A program made the position numbers and the translations under genes. This document shows positions 9,860 through 19,675 of a DNA stretch of 64,000 nucleotides, one piece after another. The notes below the pieces were generated by a model. That model saw only the letters and a list, made by a program, of their open reading frames with translations. It did no database searches and was not told the DNA's origin. The DNA comes from Veillonella sp. VA139. GTDB taxonomy: Bacteria; Bacillota; Negativicutes; Veillonellales; Veillonellaceae. Position 1 is the first letter of the stretch, and each line of letters opens with the position of its first letter. The stretch covers positions 1 to 64,000 of the forward strand of contig NZ_RQVL01000005.1 of assembly GCF_003992005.1 (NCBI RefSeq), written 5' to 3'.

Positions 9860-11122
9860 GTGCTAGATAGCCTCTTGAACATCACAAAAGTAACGGAATT
9901 ACGCAACAAAGTAGTCTATACATTACTTATGTTCATTGTCTTTCGCTTAGGTATCCATATCCCGGTACCTGGCGTAGAGGCATCTGTTATTGAAAGCTTA
10001 TTCACCAGTGGTAACCTATTTGGTTTACTAGATTTGTTCGCCGGTGGTGCGTTAAGTAAATTCTCTATCTTTGCAATGAGTATTACACCTTATATCAACG
10101 CATCGATTATCATGCAATTGTTAGGGGCTGTAGTACCAACATTTGAAGCATGGAGTAAAGATGGAGAAGAAGGGCGTAAAAAAATTGCAAAAGTAACACG
10201 TTATGGCACAGTGATCCTTGGCTTTATCCAAGCCTTTGGTATGACCTATGCACTACGTGCAAGCAATGCGCTTATAGACAATAGCTTCATGTCTGTTATT
10301 TTGATTTCTATCATCCTTACAGCAGGCACATGTCTGTTGATGTGGGTGGGGGAACAAATTACAGCTCATGGCATAGGTAATGGTATTTCACTCATTATCT
10401 TTGCTGGTATCGTAGCACGATTCCCTGATGGGGTTCAAACTATATACCAATACCTACAAGTAGGTACAATTAATGTATTTCAAGCGATTCTATTTGCTAT
10501 CATCGCGGTAGCTATGATCGTTCTTGTAATTGCTGTGACACAAGGCCAACGTCGTATCCCTATCCAATACGCTAAACGTGTGGTAGGACGAAAAATGTAT
10601 GGTGGTCACTCAACATTCCTGCCTTTGAAAGTCAATCAAGCAGGGGTTATCCCAATTATCTTTGCGTCATCCATATTGATGTTCCCAGCTACATTGGCAC
10701 AATTTGTACAAGTACCTTGGGTACAAACTGTAGCAAGTTATTTCCAATGGGGAACGCCGATACAAACAATTTTGTATGCTGTATTGATTTTATTTTTTAC
10801 ATACTTCTATACAGCTATCTCAATCAATATTACGGATATGGCAGATAATATGAAAAAACACGGTGGTTTTATCCCAGGTATTCGCCCAGGAAAACCGACT
10901 GCTGACTATGTAGACCGAGTAATGACTCGAATTACACTAGTAGGTGCATTTTTCTTAGCTTTCGTTGCAATCTTGCCGAATATGATAGGTGGATTGACAG
11001 GCATTCAAGGTGTGTACTTTGGTGGTACAGCACTACTCATCGTAGTGGGCGTAGCATTAGATACAATGCAACAAGTAGAATCTTTAGTATTAACACGCCA
11101 ATATAAGGGCTTTGTGAAATAG
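9860..11122 (+). CDS. secY: Protein translocase subunit SecY
   Basis: 420 residues from GTG 9860 ([20 protein letters not shown]). SecY is the pore subunit of the SecYEG channel in the cytoplasmic membrane. Ten hydrophobic segments are visible. The plug region [21 protein letters not shown] (split here: [10 protein letters not shown], then [10 protein letters not shown]) follows TM1. The cytoplasmic loop before TM9 is [18 protein letters not shown]. It starts immediately after rplO, with the gtagaggtg at the end of that gene as ribosome-binding site. Confidence 0.98.
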   Translation: MLDSLLNITKVTELRNKVVYTLLMFIVFRLGIHIPVPGVEASVIESLFTSGNLFGLLDLFAGGALSKFSIFAMSITPYINASIIMQLLGAVVPTFEAWSKDGEEGRKKIAKVTRYGTVILGFIQAFGMTYALRASNALIDNSFMSVILISIILTAGTCLLMWVGEQITAHGIGNGISLIIFAGIVARFPDGVQTIYQYLQVGTINVFQAILFAIIAVAMIVLVIAVTQGQRRIPIQYAKRVVGRKMYGGHSTFLPLKVNQAGVIPIIFASSILMFPATLAQFVQVPWVQTVASYFQWGTPIQTILYAVLILFFTYFYTAISINITDMADNMKKHGGFIPGIRPGKPTADYVDRVMTRITLVGAFFLAFVAILPNMIGGLTGIQGVYFGGTALLIVVGVALDTMQQVESLVLTRQYKGFVK

Positions 11123-11133
11123 GAGATTATGAT

Positions 11134-11697
11134 ATGTATATTTTATTAATGGGACCTCCAGGTGCTGGTAAAGGCACGCAGGCAGCTCGTCTGATTGAAA
11201 AATATGGTATCCCTCAAATTTCTACAGGTGACATGTTCCGTGCCGCTGTAAAAGAATCTACTCCATTAGGATTAGAAGCTAAGAAATATATGGATGCTGG
11301 ACAACTTGTTCCAGATAGCGTTACCATTGGCATCGTTCGTGAACGCTTGTCCAAGGATGACTGTAAACAAGGTTTCATTTTAGATGGCTTCCCTCGAACT
11401 ACAGCACAAGCTGTTTCCTTGGATGCGATTTTAAAAGAAATGAATATCGTTCTTGATGCTGTACTTAATTTGAGTGTTCCATCTGAAGAGTTGGTTCGAC
11501 GCATCAGTGAAAGAGCACGTCTTGAAAATCGTGATGATGACAAACCGGAAACAGTACAGAAACGTCTTGCTGTATACGAAGAGTCTACTAAACCATTGAT
11601 CGATTACTACCGTAATAGCGGTCAATATGTAGAAATCAACGGCTTACAGGATGTGGACACAGTATTTGCAAATATCGTTACGGCTTTGGAGAAATAA
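11134..11697 (+). CDS. adk: Adenylate kinase, short form without the LID insertion
   Basis: 187 residues with the P-loop [11 protein letters not shown] at residues 7-17. It interconverts ATP + AMP and 2 ADP. The NMP-binding part ([17 protein letters not shown]) and [10 protein letters not shown] motif are normal. After the [12 protein letters not shown] segment it lacks the roughly 30-residue zinc-binding LID domain that most Firmicutes adenylate kinases carry, so it resembles the short bacterial/eukaryotic AK1 class. It follows secY by 11 bases, the usual position. Confidence 0.95.
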   Translation: MYILLMGPPGAGKGTQAARLIEKYGIPQISTGDMFRAAVKESTPLGLEAKKYMDAGQLVPDSVTIGIVRERLSKDDCKQGFILDGFPRTTAQAVSLDAILKEMNIVLDAVLNLSVPSEELVRRISERARLENRDDDKPETVQKRLAVYEESTKPLIDYYRNSGQYVEINGLQDVDTVFANIVTALEK

Positions 11698-11700
11698 TCA

Positions 11701-12471
11701 ATGATTATTTTTAAATCGCCCGAAGAAATTGAGCATATCCGAAAGGCATCTCAACTGACAGCAGCGACGTTAACCGAGCTTGCTAAACTAGTAAAGCCGG
11801 GCGTATCAACGCTTGAGTTAGACCAATTTGCCGAAGAATATATTCGTAGTCATGGAGGAATTCCAAGCTGCATTGGTTACTATGGGTATCCAGCAACTAT
11901 CTGTGCTTCCGTAAATCATGAAGTAGTACATGGGATTCCTAGCGCATCTCGTATACTCAAAGATGGTGATGTCATCAGCATCGATTTAGTATCATCTATT
12001 GATGGATATCATGGAGATTCTGCGATTACTGTTCCAGTAGGAGAAGTAAGTCCTAAAGTATATGCATTGCTAAAGGTTACAGAAGAATGTCTCTTTAAAG
12101 GGATTGAACAAGCTGTAGCGGGTAATCATATAGGAGATATTTCCCATGCAGTACAATCTCATGCAGAACGTCATAGATATGGCGTTGTGCGAGACTTTGT
12201 AGGACATGGTTTAGGAAAAAACATGCATGAAGATCCACAAGTTCCAAATTATGGTACTAAGGGCAAAGGTCCAGAACTTAGACCAGGAATGGTCATCTGT
12301 ATTGAGCCAATGATTACTATGGGGACGCACAAAGTAAGAGTGCTTGAAGACAACTGGACAGCGGTTACAATGGACCGTAAGCCGGCTGCTCACTTTGAAC
12401 ATACCATTGCCATTACTGAAAATGGTACAGAAATTCTTACTATGCGTGATACACCGAGGTTAATACAATAA
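11701..12471 (+). CDS. map: Methionine aminopeptidase, type I
   Basis: 256 residues, [20 protein letters not shown]. It removes the initiator methionine from nascent proteins. Metal-ligand segments of the pita-bread fold are visible: [16 protein letters not shown] (two Asp), [13 protein letters not shown] (His), VICIEPMIT (Glu) and HFEHTIAIT (Glu). It begins three bases after adk and is read in the same transcript. No N-terminal zinc-finger extension is present. Confidence 0.96.
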   Translation: MIIFKSPEEIEHIRKASQLTAATLTELAKLVKPGVSTLELDQFAEEYIRSHGGIPSCIGYYGYPATICASVNHEVVHGIPSASRILKDGDVISIDLVSSIDGYHGDSAITVPVGEVSPKVYALLKVTEECLFKGIEQAVAGNHIGDISHAVQSHAERHRYGVVRDFVGHGLGKNMHEDPQVPNYGTKGKGPELRPGMVICIEPMITMGTHKVRVLEDNWTAVTMDRKPAAHFEHTIAITENGTEILTMRDTPRLIQ

Positions 12472-12494
12472 CCAGTAACCGGAGGATGAAAGAT

Positions 12495-12713
12495 ATGTCA
12501 AAAGAAGACGTTATTGAAGTGGAAGGTACGGTCGTTGAGGCATTACCGAATGCCATGTTCCAAGTAGAATTGGAAAATGGGCATACTGTTTTGGCTCATG
12601 TGTCAGGTAAAATGCGTATGAATTTTATCCGTATCCTTCCTGGTGATAAAGTTACTATGGAACTGACACCATATGACTTAAGCCGTGGTCGCATCACCTA
12701 TCGCTTTAAGTAA
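12495..12713 (+). CDS. infA: Translation initiation factor IF-1
   Basis: 72 residues from ATG 12495 ([20 protein letters not shown]), a single S1/OB fold that occupies the A site during initiation. An in-frame ATG at 12486 directly abuts ggagg (12481-12485) and is too close for use. The C-terminus [13 protein letters not shown] is canonical. The KOW-domain L14e-like gene that often separates map and infA in Firmicutes is missing. Confidence 0.97.
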   Translation: MSKEDVIEVEGTVVEALPNAMFQVELENGHTVLAHVSGKMRMNFIRILPGDKVTMELTPYDLSRGRITYRFK

Positions 12714-12739
12714 GCATAGGATCCACAAAGGAGGTACTT

Positions 12740-12853
12740 ATGAAGGTTAAACCATCAGTTAAAAAGATATGCGAAAAATGTAAAATTATTAAACGTAAAG
12801 GCCGTGTAATGGTTATTTGCGAAAACCCAAAACATAAACAAAAACAAGGATAA
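12740..12853 (+). CDS. rpmJ: 50S ribosomal protein L36
   Basis: 37 residues, [20 protein letters not shown], ending NPKHKQKQG. The zinc-binding pattern CxxC...C...H (C11, C14, C27, H32) is complete, so this is the zinc-containing L36. Preceded by aaaggagg. It lies between infA and rpsM as expected. Confidence 0.96.
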   Translation: MKVKPSVKKICEKCKIIKRKGRVMVICENPKHKQKQG

Positions 12854-12875
12854 TTGATAGGAGGTGGATGAATAG

Positions 12876-13244
12876 ATGGCACGTATAGCCGGTGTAGATT
12901 TACCACGTGACAAACGTGTGGAAATTGGTTTAACTTATATTTACGGTATCGGTCTTACTCTTGCTAAAGAAGTATTAGCAAAAACTGGTATCAATCCAGA
13001 TACTCGCGTTCGTGATTTAAGTGAAGATGAAGTAGCTAAAATCCGTGAACTTCTTGATGCAGAGTATAAAGTAGAAGGTGATCTTCGTCGTGAAGAAGCC
13101 CTTAACATTAAACGCTTAATTGAAATCAACTCCTATCGCGGTAAACGTCATCGTATGGGACTTCCATGTCGTGGTCAACGTACGAAGACAAATGCTCGTA
13201 CTCGTAAGGGTCCTCGTAAAGCAATCGCAGGTAAGAAGAAATAA
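12876..13244 (+). CDS. rpsM: 30S ribosomal protein S13
   Basis: 122 residues, [20 protein letters not shown]. The helix-two-turn-helix region ([17 protein letters not shown]) and the basic tail ([17 protein letters not shown]) that contacts P-site tRNA are present. S13 bridges the head of the 30S subunit to the 50S subunit. Preceded by ataggaggtg. Confidence 0.98.
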   Translation: MARIAGVDLPRDKRVEIGLTYIYGIGLTLAKEVLAKTGINPDTRVRDLSEDEVAKIRELLDAEYKVEGDLRREEALNIKRLIEINSYRGKRHRMGLPCRGQRTKTNARTRKGPRKAIAGKKK

Positions 13245-13259
13245 TAAAGGAGGGATATT

Positions 13260-13649
13260 GTGGCTAAGAAAACAGTTAGATCCAAAAGAAAAGAAAAGAA
13301 ACATATCGAATCTGGTGCAGCGCATATTCGCTCCACTTTTAACAACACTATCGTTACAGTAACAGACGTAAACGGTAATGCTCTTTCTTGGGCATCTGCT
13401 GGTGGTCTAGGTTTCCGTGGTTCCCGTAAATCCACTCCATTTGCAGCACAAATGGCAGCTGAACAAGCGGCAAAAGCAGCTATGGAACACGGTCTTCGCA
13501 CTGTAGAAGTATTTGTTAAAGGCCCAGGATCTGGTCGTGAAGCAGCGATTCGTGCGTTGCAAGCAGCTGGTCTTGAAGTAACAAGCATTAAAGATGTGAC
13601 TCCAATTCCTCATAACGGCTGTCGTCCTCCAAAACGTCGTCGCGTATAA
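13260..13649 (+). CDS. rpsK: 30S ribosomal protein S11
   Basis: 129 residues from GTG 13260 ([20 protein letters not shown]). S11 lies on the platform near the E site. The signature [20 protein letters not shown] and the C-terminus [11 protein letters not shown] are intact. rpsD normally follows in Firmicutes but here the next gene is rpoA, 51 bases downstream. Confidence 0.97.
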   Translation: MAKKTVRSKRKEKKHIESGAAHIRSTFNNTIVTVTDVNGNALSWASAGGLGFRGSRKSTPFAAQMAAEQAAKAAMEHGLRTVEVFVKGPGSGREAAIRALQAAGLEVTSIKDVTPIPHNGCRPPKRRRV

Positions 13650-13700
13650 TCTGAGCTATATACTTAGAAAAGTGACAAGTTTTAGAGGAGGGTATACCTG

Positions 13701-14708
13701 ATGAGCGAAGAAAAAAAACTTAGAATCGAGAAAGTAGAAATGACCGAAGATGGTCGCTATGGTAAATTCGTTTGCGAACCATTAGATCGTGGTTATGGGA
13801 TTACTCTCGGTAATAGCTTGCGTCGCATTTTGCTTTCATCCTTAGATGGAGCAGCAATTACTTCCATCAAGATTGACGGAGTACTTCATGAGTTCTCTAC
13901 GATTGAAGGTGTTCGTGAGGATGTATCCGATATTATTCTGAACCTTAAGCAGTTGTGCATTCGTCTTGAAGATGAAGCACCTATACCGATGGATGTACAT
14001 ATTGATGTTCGTAAAGATGGAGTATTAACAGCAGGTGATTTGACTCAATTTATGCCTCCTGAAATCGAAGTCTTAAATCCAGAATTAGTAATTGCTACAA
14101 TGGATGAAGTAGCTCATCTTGTAATGGATGTGCGTATCGAACGTGGTAAAGGATATGTACCATCTACTAAGAATAAACGTGAAGATGATATGATTGGTCA
14201 AATTCCAATTGACTCGATCTTCTCGCCAATTCTAAGAGCAAAATATGAAGTCAGCGATGTCCGTGTGGGCAATGAAATGGACTTTGATAAGCTTACTTTA
14301 GAAGTTTGGACTAATGGTTCTATTACAGCAACTGATGCAATTGCTAAATCTGCAGCTATCATGATTTCCTATTTAGGAAACTTTACTCGATTAGCTCATT
14401 CTCTTGATATGATCGATGTAGGGGAAAGTGAAGTAGAATTAACAAGTGCAAATGGTCAAGAAGGTGGCGATATTGATGCTGAACCTAAAGGACCAACGAC
14501 AATTCCTATTGAAGATCTTGAGTTGTCTGTTCGTGCTTTCAATTGCTTGAAACGCGCTAACATTCATACAATCGGTGACTTAACTGGTAAAACAGAAGAC
14601 GAATTAGGAAAAATCCGCAATTTAGGGAAAAAATCTGTAGAAGAAATTCTAGAGAAATTACAATCTTACAATGAGGGTAATGATTCCTTAACATCTCAAA
14701 GCGAATAA
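13701..14708 (+). CDS. rpoA: DNA-directed RNA polymerase subunit alpha
   Basis: 335 residues. The N-terminal dimerisation domain begins with the [20 protein letters not shown] motif. The C-terminal domain (about residues 250-320) contains the helix-hairpin-helix [13 protein letters not shown] that binds UP elements and activators. A short acidic linker separates the two. gaggaggg precedes the ATG. It is followed 14 bases later by rplQ, the usual pair. Confidence 0.98.
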   Translation: MSEEKKLRIEKVEMTEDGRYGKFVCEPLDRGYGITLGNSLRRILLSSLDGAAITSIKIDGVLHEFSTIEGVREDVSDIILNLKQLCIRLEDEAPIPMDVHIDVRKDGVLTAGDLTQFMPPEIEVLNPELVIATMDEVAHLVMDVRIERGKGYVPSTKNKREDDMIGQIPIDSIFSPILRAKYEVSDVRVGNEMDFDKLTLEVWTNGSITATDAIAKSAAIMISYLGNFTRLAHSLDMIDVGESEVELTSANGQEGGDIDAEPKGPTTIPIEDLELSVRAFNCLKRANIHTIGDLTGKTEDELGKIRNLGKKSVEEILEKLQSYNEGNDSLTSQSE

Positions 14709-14722
14709 GAGGAGAAAGACTA

Positions 14723-15061
14723 ATGGCATACAGAAAATTAGGCCGCAACAGTTCCGCTCGTAAAGCGTTGTTCCGCGGTATGGTAACATCTCTCTTCGTA
14801 CATGAACGCATTGAAACAACAGAAGCAAAAGCAAAAGAGCTTCGTAAATATGTTGATGAAATGATTACATTGGGCAAACGTGGCGACTTACATGCTCGTC
14901 GTCAAGTTCTTGCTTTTCTTATGAACGAAGATGCAGTTAAAAAATTATTTGATGAAATTGCTCCAAAATATGCTGAGCGCAACGGTGGTTACACTCGTGT
15001 AATTAAACTTGGCCTTCGTAAAGGCGATGCAGCTCCATTGGCTATTCTTGAGCTTGTATAA
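14723..15061 (+). CDS. rplQ: 50S ribosomal protein L17
   Basis: 112 residues, [20 protein letters not shown]. The L17 signature lies in the first 30 residues, and the globular domain runs to [10 protein letters not shown]. It is the last gene of the ribosomal block; a terminator begins two bases after its stop. Confidence 0.97.
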   Translation: MAYRKLGRNSSARKALFRGMVTSLFVHERIETTEAKAKELRKYVDEMITLGKRGDLHARRQVLAFLMNEDAVKKLFDEIAPKYAERNGGYTRVIKLGLRKGDAAPLAILELV

Positions 15062-15062
15062 T

Positions 15063-15119
15063 CAACAGCAATCTGGTTGTGATAGGATGAGTTCCACTCA
15101 TTCTGTTGCAGCCTTTTTT
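15063..15119 (+). terminator. Terminator of the ribosomal operon
   Basis: caacag (15063-15068) pairs with ctgttg (15103-15108) and atgag (15087-15091) with ctcat (15097-15101), followed by six T residues at 15114-15119. The stem is long and imperfect. Confidence 0.65.
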
Positions 15120-15172
15120 GCGTTATAGGGGCTCTTTATTAAATGTGTGGGCTGTTCATATAAGAAGTTCTT

Positions 15173-15209
15173 AGCACTAGCTATCTAAATAGCTAGTGCT
15201 ATTCTTTTT
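15173..15209 (+). terminator. Second terminator-like hairpin after rplQ
   Basis: A perfect 12-bp stem (agcactagctat at 15173-15184 with atagctagtgct at 15189-15200) has a four-base loop and is followed by a T-rich stretch (attcttttt). It may back up the first terminator. 15210-15359 holds nothing I recognise. Confidence 0.65.
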
Positions 15210-15359
15210 GCTTAATAGAAGTATACGAACTCTGAAACGTTCAAAATGACGCAACCCATAACTTATTCTCTTTCATACGTTAATGTTAGTATAGATTCTT
15301 TTTTAGTTCCATAAAATAGAGTATAGATCCGAAATAAAATGAATTGAATATATGAAAAT

Positions 15360-15394
15360 AGCGACTCTGTCCCGTGGGATGGAGTCGCTGTTTT
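15360..15394. terminator. Hairpin between convergent genes
   Basis: agcgactc (15360-15367) pairs with gagtcgct (15382-15389), with an inner tccc/ggga pairing and gtttt on the plus side. It lies between rplQ (plus) and the methyltransferase gene (minus). Downstream, 15448-15495 holds two near-identical copies of agaatcattttaatccgt, a short tandem repeat of unknown meaning. Confidence 0.5.
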
Positions 15395-15560
15395 GCTCAT
15401 AATATATTGTCTATGTTGCTGATTGTCAAATATTGATGTACTTATACAAGAATCATTTTAATCCGTAAATATAGAATCATTTTAATCCGTATATAGAGAA
15501 TTATTTAGCGCTTAATTTATGTTGTTACTAGTATCATAGAACTGATGAATTTTTTAATAT

Positions 15561-17543
15561 TTAGCTAAATTGTGTTTCGTCCACTTCCAAGAAGCCAAAG
15601 TATTCCATACGGAGTATCATTTCTTCGTAGAAAGCCAAAATCATGGTATATTTGTTGGATTGTTGTAAGGCTAGAGGGCTAATGGATTCTTCTGTCATAG
15701 CCTCGTAGATTTTGCACATTACATCATGTTTTGTGGTTGGTTTGCTGAGGAGTTTCATGAACTCTAAATCTTCTTCGTTAAAATCGGAGATAGGGTCATT
15801 GTAGCGATTGCCAGGGTAGATGTAGGCGTTCACACCTTCTTGTGGCATAATCTCTACGAATGGGATGTATCGATCAGGGATGTAGCTTTTCTTTTCTTCA
15901 AAAATATGATGTTTAAAAGGATGATCTGCTTCCAATACGGACAGGCTGATACCACTTTGAATGATGTGTTCTACCAAGAATTGATAGAACCATGGCAAAC
16001 ACATGTCTGGGATTGCATGTTCCCCTGTATAGGTTACTAATGTGTTTCCTTTTAAGTAGAAATGAGGGCCTTCTTGTTGAAAAATATGTACAAGTCTTTT
16101 CATGGTGAATGGATTTGTAGAAATTGAATTTATAAAATTAGATTGTTTAGTTGTGTCTGAACTACCTTGGCAGTGAGAAATAGAGGAAGGAACTGTTGTT
16201 AATTCACGTCGGCAATCATGAATGTTAGTTATATCTGTTTGGTCTGATTCTGGAGTAGCAAACAGGGAATGAGAACTTTCACTATTGTTAGTTGTGTTAG
16301 TAGTTGCATCATCAGATATTGGCTCTCGGCTTACTAAATCATCAGATATTGGTGCTTGGTTTACTATGTCTTCCGAGATTGGCGCTCGGTTTACTAAGTC
16401 ACCAGAAATCGGCAGTTTGTTTACTAAGTTATCAGATATTGGTGTTTGGTTTACTATGTCTTCCGAGATTGGCATCCGTTTCGCTAAGTCTTCAAAGATT
16501 GGTTCTAAATGCTCCGATGGAATGCGTAAGGTGAATAGGAATTGCTCCAAGCTGTGTTGGAATCCTGCATCTGTGACAGATGCTTCGGTAATGCGTTTTG
16601 GTGTAGCCCCTTTGTGGGTGAATAAGGATTTGCGGAATGCTGTGTTCAGCATGAAATCGATGTACTGTTCTCGTGCCAATGGGTCGTGTGGGGCCAGTTC
16701 TTGTAATTTAGCGCGCAATGTTTCGTCATACACATCGGGGAAAGATAAATTCAAATCGCAGTCGCAGAGGTAGGTAAACCCATGCTCTGCCATATGGTCC
16801 ATGCATTGGTGAAAGTACACCGGCGTGTTCACTGGCTCTAAATGGTCATGACCGACGTAGCAATCTTGTTTTTGTAATGTTTGACGCAAGGACTGTAAAA
16901 AGGATGCTTGTTGGTTTTTTACCGAGTCGTATTCGAGCATGAGCGCCCCTAGTTTACTCGCCACTGTTTTACCGTGACGTACTTTTTCGCGATGGTTTAA
17001 TGTGTCCACATCTTTGTTGGCAAACTCTAAGAGAGCGCGAACGCTGTCCATCTTATGCCAACCTGGGTAAGTGTTATAGGACATGTACAAGATACCGTTC
17101 GCCCCTAGATGTTCTTTGCAGAGGCGGAGAAAATTATCTTTTGTATCCTCGTCCACCCAAGAATAGAAGCCATGGGCAATGATGTAATCATAGGTGCCGA
17201 GGTGCTGGTGACTTTCATTCACATCGCCTTCTAACAAGTCAAGGTTAGTGATGCCCAATTGGTCGATGTAGGTCTTGCCTACGCTCACTTGGGTGGGGGC
17301 AATTTCGATGCCTGTGAAAGTAGCCTTCGGATAGAACAGGGCTTGGGAAATTAAATTACCGCCGTAGGAAGATCCGATTTCCAAAATGCGCGCTGTGCTA
17401 GCAGGGGCCGGTGAAAGACCTAATAGACGAGCGTAACTTTCAAGGAAGGGAGCAGACGCATAGGGAAAAGGCTGAGACAGATACCCTAGGTCAGCATAGA
17501 TTTCTTTGGCTTGCTCTTTAGTCATTCGTGTGTTGTATTTCAT
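15561..17543 (-). CDS. SAM-dependent methyltransferase with regulatory domain and internal 10-residue tandem repeat
   Basis: 660 residues. The N-terminal half is a class I methyltransferase: motif I is ARILEIGSSYGGN (about residues 51-63), followed by FTGIEIAPTQ and the motif IV-like YDYIIAHGFYSWV. The middle resembles the methyltransferase regulatory domain family, and the C-terminal 180 residues resemble the winged-helix part of such proteins. Between them, residues about 357-412 consist of six copies of a ten-residue unit (PISEDIVNQT type). The substrate is unknown. The ATG is preceded by aaaggag on the minus strand. It stands alone between convergent and divergent neighbours. Confidence 0.8.
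   Translation of the reverse strand: MKYNTRMTKEQAKEIYADLGYLSQPFPYASAPFLESYARLLGLSPAPASTARILEIGSSYGGNLISQALFYPKATFTGIEIAPTQVSVGKTYIDQLGITNLDLLEGDVNESHQHLGTYDYIIAHGFYSWVDEDTKDNFLRLCKEHLGANGILYMSYNTYPGWHKMDSVRALLEFANKDVDTLNHREKVRHGKTVASKLGALMLEYDSVKNQQASFLQSLRQTLQKQDCYVGHDHLEPVNTPVYFHQCMDHMAEHGFTYLCDCDLNLSFPDVYDETLRAKLQELAPHDPLAREQYIDFMLNTAFRKSLFTHKGATPKRITEASVTDAGFQHSLEQFLFTLRIPSEHLEPIFEDLAKRMPISEDIVNQTPISDNLVNKLPISGDLVNRAPISEDIVNQAPISDDLVSREPISDDATTNTTNNSESSHSLFATPESDQTDITNIHDCRRELTTVPSSISHCQGSSDTTKQSNFINSISTNPFTMKRLVHIFQQEGPHFYLKGNTLVTYTGEHAIPDMCLPWFYQFLVEHIIQSGISLSVLEADHPFKHHIFEEKKSYIPDRYIPFVEIMPQEGVNAYIYPGNRYNDPISDFNEEDLEFMKLLSKPTTKHDVMCKIYEAMTEESISPLALQQSNKYTMILAFYEEMILRMEYFGFLEVDETQFS
16310..16505 (-). 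repeat. 30-bp in-gene tandem repeat
   Basis: Six consecutive 30-bp units encode P-I-S-x-D-x-V-x-x-x. The segment just before them (PIFEDLAKRM) looks like the ancestral helix from which the array expanded. The repeat keeps the reading frame. Unit number is likely to vary between strains. Confidence 0.85.
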
Positions 17544-17872
17544 ATAAACTCCTTTGTTCTGTCATGTAACATTTCACTCATAGGTTGCTGTGAGTGGTGT
17601 ATCTTGTACGGTAATATACCTATAAGTATATCAGATATGGATAAAATGATACACCATAGTGCTATTTTGAATTGGTTATAACTAAAAGTAGGGATTGATT
17701 GCAGGGGGAGATAGCCGATACATACTATAATTGGCATAGTATGGGGAATAAAATGTATACTCAGTGCACACATGAATATACAATAATGATAACCGATAAA
17801 AATGGTTTATGTATGTCATAACTGTTATATATAGTAAGAGCATTTATGAAGATTTCATGAAGAAAAATCCTT

Positions 17873-17901
17873 TTGACACCTGTATCTATAGCTGATATTA
17901 T
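17873..17901 (+). promoter_or_regulatory. Promoter of the YadA-type adhesin
   Basis: TTGACA (17873-17878) and TATTAT (17896-17901) are separated by 17 bases, an almost consensus sigma-70 promoter. The roughly 92-base leader holds a stem formed by cactgtggga and tcctacagtg (about 17910-17951), which may control stability or translation. The rest of 17544-17872 shows no gene. Confidence 0.75.
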
Positions 17902-17999
17902 GGGCTCGGATGCACTGTGGGAGATATGGGATTAAGAAATTCCTACAGTGTTATGAAAGGCATGTAAGTAGTAGTAATTAAAAAAGGAGAAAGGCTATT

Positions 18000-19316
18000 A
18001 TGGAACGGTTATATCAAATTGTGTCTACCACGACAAAACAGTGTTGTGGAGTAACGTCAGAGTTTGCGAAAAAGAGCGGGAAGAAAGTGGCTGTTATGGG
18101 AGCAGTTACTTTGCTCGCAAGTGGAGTAGTGAGTGCGCAGATTCAGACGGATCCTAGTACGGCAGAACGGTTATCGAAATTAGAAGATATTGTGGGAACG
18201 AAAGGAACTGCACCAACGTATAAATTAACGGATAAAGTAAAACAATTAGATACAGAAACACAAGCATTATCTAGCAAAGTAGATACATTGACAGCAAATA
18301 GCAAGGCTGCAGAGCAAAAAGAACAACTTCAAGACAAATGGATCGCTGATAATAAAGATAAATCGATACAAAATAAAGCAGATATTGATGACCTAAAACC
18401 AAAAGTAGAAGCAAATACCAATAAGCTAGGAATGTTAGAAAATAAAATCGATGGAGTTAGAGAAGCCGCAGTTGCAGAAGCTGGTAATAAAGCTGATGAA
18501 AAAATAGCTACTGCCAAAAATGAGTTAACAGCTAAAATCGATGCGGCAAAACAAGAAGCAACGCAAGCAGCTGCTACGGCTAAAACAGATGCTATTACAG
18601 CGGCAGGAAAGCAAGCTGATCAAAAAATTACGGAAGCTAAGGCTGATATTACTAAAGAGATAAACAAATCAAAAACAGAAGCCATCGCTGAGGCAGGTAC
18701 ACAGGCAGATACGAAGATTGCCAAAGCAAAGGCTGACATTGCTAATGATATTGCAGCAGCCAAAACGGAAGCTATTGGAGCAGCTGGTAAGGAGACGGAT
18801 GCGAAGATTACAGCCACAAAGACGGAATTTAATGGAAAATTAAAGGATTTAAGTGACAAAACCGTTAAGATTGAGCAACATAATAAAGATATTGCTCAGC
18901 TGAAAGCGGTTGAACAAGCCCATGAAGTGCGTATTGCCAATGTAGAAAAAGATGTGAAACAAGTCGGTGCCAGTGCAGCAGCATTAGCGGCATTGAAAGT
19001 ATTGCCATTTCATGGTGGGCAACGAACACAAGTCATGGCAGGTGTTGGCACCTATCGTGGGCAAACTGCGATGGCCTTAGGGGTAGCACATTATGCGAAC
19101 CAACATCTGATGTACCATGGTGGTATTAGCTTTGGTGGGACGCATGGGACTATGGCTAATGCGGGTGTGACAATCGGCTTTGGTAGTGGCGAAACCACAA
19201 CATCAGAATCATCGAAAGTAGCTGCATTGCAAAGTGTAGTAGCTCGATTAACAGCTGAAAATGAACAAGTGAAAGCAGCATTGCACGATATTTATGTAAA
19301 ATTACAAGCTAAATAA
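18000..19316 (+). CDS. YadA-type trimeric autotransporter adhesin
   Basis: 438 residues. A long signal peptide (residues 1-46) has a hydrophobic core, MGAVTLLASGVVSA, so the mature protein begins near QIQTDPS. Residues 50-325 are alanine/lysine-rich coiled-coil stalk. Within it, about 156-286 contain four 30-31-residue repeats of the form AIAEAGxQADxKIxxAKADI. Residues about 325-396 are a YadA membrane anchor (GASAAALAALK, then MAGVGTYRGQTAMALGVAHY). Unusually, about 40 more residues of predicted coiled coil follow the barrel. It should form surface trimers in the outer membrane. A paralogue without the stalk lies at 40786. Confidence 0.88.
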   Translation: MERLYQIVSTTTKQCCGVTSEFAKKSGKKVAVMGAVTLLASGVVSAQIQTDPSTAERLSKLEDIVGTKGTAPTYKLTDKVKQLDTETQALSSKVDTLTANSKAAEQKEQLQDKWIADNKDKSIQNKADIDDLKPKVEANTNKLGMLENKIDGVREAAVAEAGNKADEKIATAKNELTAKIDAAKQEATQAAATAKTDAITAAGKQADQKITEAKADITKEINKSKTEAIAEAGTQADTKIAKAKADIANDIAAAKTEAIGAAGKETDAKITATKTEFNGKLKDLSDKTVKIEQHNKDIAQLKAVEQAHEVRIANVEKDVKQVGASAAALAALKVLPFHGGQRTQVMAGVGTYRGQTAMALGVAHYANQHLMYHGGISFGGTHGTMANAGVTIGFGSGETTTSESSKVAALQSVVARLTAENEQVKAALHDIYVKLQAK

Positions 19317-19381
19317 GTCGAATATAGTATCCATACAATGGGTTCCTTTCCTTTTTGTATACAAACTAGATCTATAAGCAG

Positions 19382-19430
19382 AAATACATGTTAGGTATAC
19401 TCCACGGTGTATCCTAGCATGTATTTTTGC
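19382..19430 (+). terminator. Terminator after the adhesin gene
   Basis: aaatacatg pairs with catgtattt, with an inner tagg/ccta pairing and a T-run (attttt). No gene lies in 19431-19675, but a copy of a dispersed 24-bp repeat is at 19539-19562. Confidence 0.75.
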
Positions 19431-19538
19431 TCTAGCATACATCTATAGAGCAAAGAGTTTATATTACTAGCGATGAAATTGTATGGAGTGATTTACATAA
19501 TTATGATATATCTTTGACAAAAGGCTGGGATTAGTCTA

Positions 19539-19562
19539 CCAACTCATTTTGTCCTATAACCC
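19539..19562 (-). repeat. Dispersed 24-bp repeat, copy 1
   Basis: The reverse complement of this stretch is identical over 24 bases to 50388-50411 (it contains ttataggacaaaatgag). It lies in non-coding DNA upstream of a small membrane protein gene. Confidence 0.8.
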
Positions 19563-19675
19563 AACTATGACAGTTATAAAAATATTTTCCTTCCTAATGA
19601 CATATTTTGTCATTCCTCTTCGATATACTGAAAGCATCAATAGTTTTATAGTATGTTGTAAAGACAGAAAGAGGT

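Noticed and set aside
15448-15495. Two copies of agaatcattttaatccgt considered as an insertion-site duplication
   Set aside because: They are adjacent, with no mobile element between or beside them.
16310-16505. Regular 30-bp repeats considered as a CRISPR array
   Set aside because: The units are contiguous without spacers, in frame and coding within a conserved gene.
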